This document shows positions 5,434 to 7,710 of a stretch of DNA of 7,710 nucleotides, one piece after another. The stretch is from Candidatus Woesearchaeota archaeon (GTDB taxonomy: Archaea; Nanobdellota; Nanobdellia; SCGC-AAA011-G17; UBA489), in NCBI GenBank assembly GCA_018658955.1, contig JABIPM010000053.1:1-7710 (forward strand). Direction: 5' to 3'. The translations under genes and the position numbers were made by a program. The notes beneath the pieces are model-generated. The model was given only the letters and a program-made list of their open reading frames with translations. It searched no databases and was not told the DNA's origin. How positions within the stretch are numbered: position 1 is the first letter of the stretch; every line of letters begins with the position of its first letter.

Positions 5434-6333
5434 ATGAGGGACGTGATCATTATTGGTGGTGGGGCAGCCGGTTTAGGTGCAGCACTTTATTCTGCAAGAT
5501 TTAGTTTAGATACAATGTGTATTGCAAAAGAATTTGGTGGTACTGGAAATATTGCCCATAAAGTTGATAATTGGATTGGAGATCCAGGAATTTCTGGTTT
5601 TGATTTAATGCAAAGATTTGAAAAACATGTTAAAGAATATAATGTTCCTTTGATTTCAGATGAAGTTAAAGAAATAAAGAAGATTGAAGGTGGATTTGAA
5701 GTAGTTGGAAAAGAAATCTATCAAGGAAAAACAATTATTCTTGCTGTTGGAATGAAACACAGGGAATTAGGAATTCCTGGTGAAAAAGAATTCGCAGGTA
5801 ATGGCGTTCATTATTGCTATACTTGTGATGGCCCATTGTATAAAGATAAGAATATTGCTGTCGTTGGTGGTGGAGATTCTGCCGCGCTTGGAGCGCTGAT
5901 GTTGAAAGATTATGCTAAAAAGGTAAGTATGTTATATCGTGGTGAAAAACTTCGTGCTGAGCCATTTAATAGCGAAGCAGTAGAAAAGAGTGAGAATGTT
6001 GAAATTATAACTAAAGTTAATGTGGTTGAAGTTTTAGGTGATGAAACTGGAATGACTAAAGTTAAATTGGATAATGGGGATGAAATGGTTTTAGATGGAT
6101 TATTTATCGAAATTGGACACATTCCTTTGAATGAACTTGCAAAAAAATTAGAAGTTAAACTTGATGAAAAGGGTTTTGTTGAAGTTGAGAATGACCAAAG
6201 TACTAATGTTGAGGGAGTTTATGTTGCAGGAGATCTTTCTAATATTACCGGACTTAAACAATTTATTACATCTGCTTCTCAAGGAAGTATTGCTGCACAA
6301 AGTGCATATCATTATATTATGAAAAACAAGTGA
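5434..6333 (+). CDS. trxB: Thioredoxin reductase-like FAD/NAD(P)-dependent oxidoreductase
   Basis: The 299-residue length is typical of low-molecular-weight thioredoxin reductases, cytosolic flavoenzymes that reduce thioredoxin-like proteins with NAD(P)H. Motifs in order: the FAD-binding GGGAAG (8-13), the redox pair C128-Y-T-C131 in HYCYTCDG, the second dinucleotide motif GGGDSA (145-150), and GVYVAGD (261-267) contacting FAD. The NADPH-phosphate motif HRRxxxR of E. coli reads YRGEKLR here (168-174): R169 and R174 are kept, but the second arginine is G170. NADPH preference may therefore be relaxed or changed. No thioredoxin or glutaredoxin gene lies in the window. The dehydrogenase follows after 11 bases with a Shine-Dalgarno site overlapping this stop, so the two form an operon. 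Confidence 0.92.
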   Translation: MRDVIIIGGGAAGLGAALYSARFSLDTMCIAKEFGGTGNIAHKVDNWIGDPGISGFDLMQRFEKHVKEYNVPLISDEVKEIKKIEGGFEVVGKEIYQGKTIILAVGMKHRELGIPGEKEFAGNGVHYCYTCDGPLYKDKNIAVVGGGDSAALGALMLKDYAKKVSMLYRGEKLRAEPFNSEAVEKSENVEIITKVNVVEVLGDETGMTKVKLDNGDEMVLDGLFIEIGHIPLNELAKKLEVKLDEKGFVEVENDQSTNVEGVYVAGDLSNITGLKQFITSASQGSIAAQSAYHYIMKNK

Positions 6334-6336
6334 GGT
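6331..6336 (+). promoter_or_regulatory. Shine-Dalgarno site overlapping the trxB stop
   Basis: TGAGGT combines the stop codon TGA with a GAGGT ribosome site 8 bases before the ATG at 6345. This fixes the dehydrogenase start and suggests translation from the shared message. Confidence 0.65.
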
Positions 6337-6344
6337 AAATTAAA

Positions 6345-7448
6345 ATGATAGATTATGATAGTTATGGGCCTGAAAAGGTGTTGGAAGTATACCATCCTAA
6401 GTCTGGGATGAGGGGATTTGTTGTAATTGATAATACTGCACTTGGTCCTGCAAAAGGGGGGGTAAGAATGACTCCTACAGTTTCTCCTGTTGAAGTCTCT
6501 AGACTTGCAAGAGCTATGACTTGGAAAAATGCATTAGCGGATTTGCCTTTTGGTGGTGGAAAAGCAGGCATTGTTGCTAATGATAAACATATGACTGCTG
6601 AAGAAAAAGAAGAATTTGTTAGGGAATTTGCTGAAGGATTGAAAGTTGTTTGTCCTGAAGGTTATGTTGCAGCTCCCGATATGAATATGGCTGAAGATGA
6701 AATGAGAATTTTTGCAAAAACTATTGGAGATGATAAATCTTGTACAGGTAAACCCAAAGATATGGGCGGATTACCTCACGAGTTAGGTAGTACTGGTTTT
6801 GGTGTTTTTCATGCAACTAAAGTTGCTTGTGAACACAAGGGTCTTGATTTGAAAGATGTTACTTTTGCAGTTGAAGGTTTTGGAAATGTTGGATGGTTTG
6901 TGTCCAAGTATATGACTGAAGCTGGAGCTAAATTAGTTGCTGTATCTGATTCAAGAGGTGTAGTGATTGATGAAAAAGGTTTAGACTTTGAAAAACTTGC
7001 AAAAGTTAAGAAAGAAAAAAAGACAGTTACAGAATATGGTGGAAATGTTGAACCCTCCCATTCATTAAAAACTGTTGAGGCAGATGTATTAATCACTGCG
7101 GCAGTTCCAGATTTTATTAATGCTGGTGATGTTGATGAAATGAACTTTAAGATTATTATTGAAGGAAGTAATATTCCTATGGTTCATGAAGTTGAAGAAT
7201 TATTCCATAAAAAAGGCATATTGGTAATTCCTGATTTTGTTGCAAATTCTGGAGGGGTCATTAGTAGTTATGTAGAATATATTGGCGGTTCTGAACAAGA
7301 TATGTGGAAAATGGTTGAAGAAAAAATTGTAACTAATACTAAAAATGTTTTGAAAATTGCTGAAAAAGAGGGATGCTCCCCTAGAATGTGTGCAATGAAA
7401 ATTGCTAAAGAAAGAGTACTTAAGAAATGTAAGATTTGTAAAGTTTAA
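6345..7448 (+). CDS. gdhA: Glu/Leu/Phe/Val dehydrogenase family enzyme, probably glutamate-type
   Basis: Enzymes of this family reversibly deaminate an amino acid to its 2-oxo acid with NAD(P), linking nitrogen and carbon metabolism. Key residues can be matched to Clostridium symbiosum GDH: K37 in GPAKGGVRM (K89), K61 in MTWKNAL (K113), catalytic K73 in PFGGGKAG (K125), D112 in APDMNM (D165), and S308 in NSGGVISSY (S380). The Rossmann motif is GFGNVG (178-183), with SDSRG (201-205) after it. K37 and S308, which hold the glutamate side chain, argue against leucine dehydrogenase, although the 367-residue length is nearer that enzyme; archaeal GDH is usually about 415-420. The N-terminal region is short. 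The C-terminus carries a CKIC pair (362-365). D202 after the Rossmann motif hints at NAD, but this is uncertain. Confidence 0.9.
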   Translation: MIDYDSYGPEKVLEVYHPKSGMRGFVVIDNTALGPAKGGVRMTPTVSPVEVSRLARAMTWKNALADLPFGGGKAGIVANDKHMTAEEKEEFVREFAEGLKVVCPEGYVAAPDMNMAEDEMRIFAKTIGDDKSCTGKPKDMGGLPHELGSTGFGVFHATKVACEHKGLDLKDVTFAVEGFGNVGWFVSKYMTEAGAKLVAVSDSRGVVIDEKGLDFEKLAKVKKEKKTVTEYGGNVEPSHSLKTVEADVLITAAVPDFINAGDVDEMNFKIIIEGSNIPMVHEVEELFHKKGILVIPDFVANSGGVISSYVEYIGGSEQDMWKMVEEKIVTNTKNVLKIAEKEGCSPRMCAMKIAKERVLKKCKICKV

Positions 7449-7450
7449 CT

Positions 7451-7710
7451 TTATTGGTTATAATTTAATGTAGTATAGGAATATACTGCATTGTAACTTG
7501 AATGATAAATTACTATGCTGTTGAAGTCGTTTATGTTTGCTATTGGCGTTACTATCTGATATTCTTGTGAACCTGAAAGTGCTGTTAATTCTCCAAGATA
7601 CATGTTTCCTGCATCTAAGTCTTCTTTTGTATTTACTATTGCTTTTGTAGCTAAGTAAATTCCTAAATCTGGACTTAGTTCTGCATTTGAAATTGAGAAT
7701 AAGTTACTTA
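7451..7710 (-). CDS. C-terminal part of a DM13-domain-like protein (5' end outside window)
   Basis: The minus strand is open from the right edge to a stop at 7453-7451, giving 85 residues of the C-terminal end. The pattern fits the DM13 domain: LSPDLGIYLATK (11-22) resembles the GPDLYVYLS stretch, YLGELTALSGSQEYQI (37-52) the LGxLKGNxGxQxYxIP stretch, and FNSIVIYHSSYNAVYSYTTL (62-81) the YxSVVIWCxxFxVxFxxAxL strand. DM13 is a beta-sandwich domain of extracellular proteins with a proposed redox or electron-transfer role. The cysteine usual in the last strand appears to be H69. The gene converges on the dehydrogenase with only 2 bases between stops, so each transcript must end inside the other gene. 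Recognition is from memory of the family pattern. The N-terminal part is unseen; it may carry an export signal like its neighbours. Confidence 0.7.
   Translation of the reverse strand, partial: SNLFSISNAELSPDLGIYLATKAIVNTKEDLDAGNMYLGELTALSGSQEYQIVTPIANINDFNSIVIYHSSYNAVYSYTTLNYNQ

Noticed and set aside
5910..7096. Minus-strand open frames opposite trxB and gdhA (5910-6122, 6362-6571, 6809-7096)
   Set aside because: They are opposite strongly conserved enzyme genes and have no family match or plausible signals.
1..7710. CRISPR array, tRNA, rRNA, insertion sequence or attachment site
   Set aside because: No regularly spaced direct repeats, cloverleaf-like stretch, transposase frame or terminal inverted repeats were seen; the gaps between genes are all under about 65 bases.

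Overview
This window is A+T-rich, densely packed DNA that reads as archaeal. Seven TATA-like boxes can be placed. Six of them are centred about 26 bases before an ATG, the arrangement expected for leaderless archaeal transcripts. The only clear Shine-Dalgarno sites are GAGGT-type, and the endonuclease IV homologue has the archaeal form of its motifs. The protein style (one N-terminal membrane segment followed by a TG motif, many small orphan surface proteins) suggests a DPANN-like archaeon such as a Woesearchaeota or Pacearchaeota relative; that placement is inference. All genes lie on the + strand except a partial one at the right edge.

Layout. Positions 3-2640 hold three membrane-anchored, cysteine-rich extracytoplasmic proteins (3-497 partial, 500-1405, 2209-2640), with a VIT1/CCC1-type Fe/Mn transporter (1449-2207) between the second and third. 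Two further small anchored proteins lie at 2700-3167 and 5057-5371. Between them are an endonuclease IV-type TIM barrel (3198-4034), a small zinc-ribbon protein (4060-4308) and a DJ-1/PfpI-family protein with an added acidic tail (4344-5015). On the right is a two-gene unit: a thioredoxin reductase-like flavoprotein (5434-6333) and a short glutamate-dehydrogenase-family enzyme (6345-7448). A convergent minus-strand gene whose C-terminal end is a DM13-like domain begins 2 bases after the dehydrogenase stop and runs off the window.

The most unusual content is the surface-protein set. Five unrelated-looking proteins share an N-terminal architecture: a hydrophobic segment, a short often acidic linker, then [ST]-G-x-[AQ] (LTGMQ, LTGEA, LTGNQ, ITGEA, PSGQQ). 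Three of them also share a cysteine module, C-x(1-3)-C(P)...C-x(4-13)-C-x(2-4)-C-x(12-23)-C, present twice in the first protein, four times in the second and once in degenerate form in the third. The second protein carries an internal copy of the TG motif in front of its third module, as if two such proteins had been joined.

How the genes work together is only partly visible. The reductase and dehydrogenase are probably co-transcribed and both handle nicotinamide cofactor. The cysteine-rich proteins around a metal transporter could be structural disulfide proteins or metal binders; the sequence alone does not decide.
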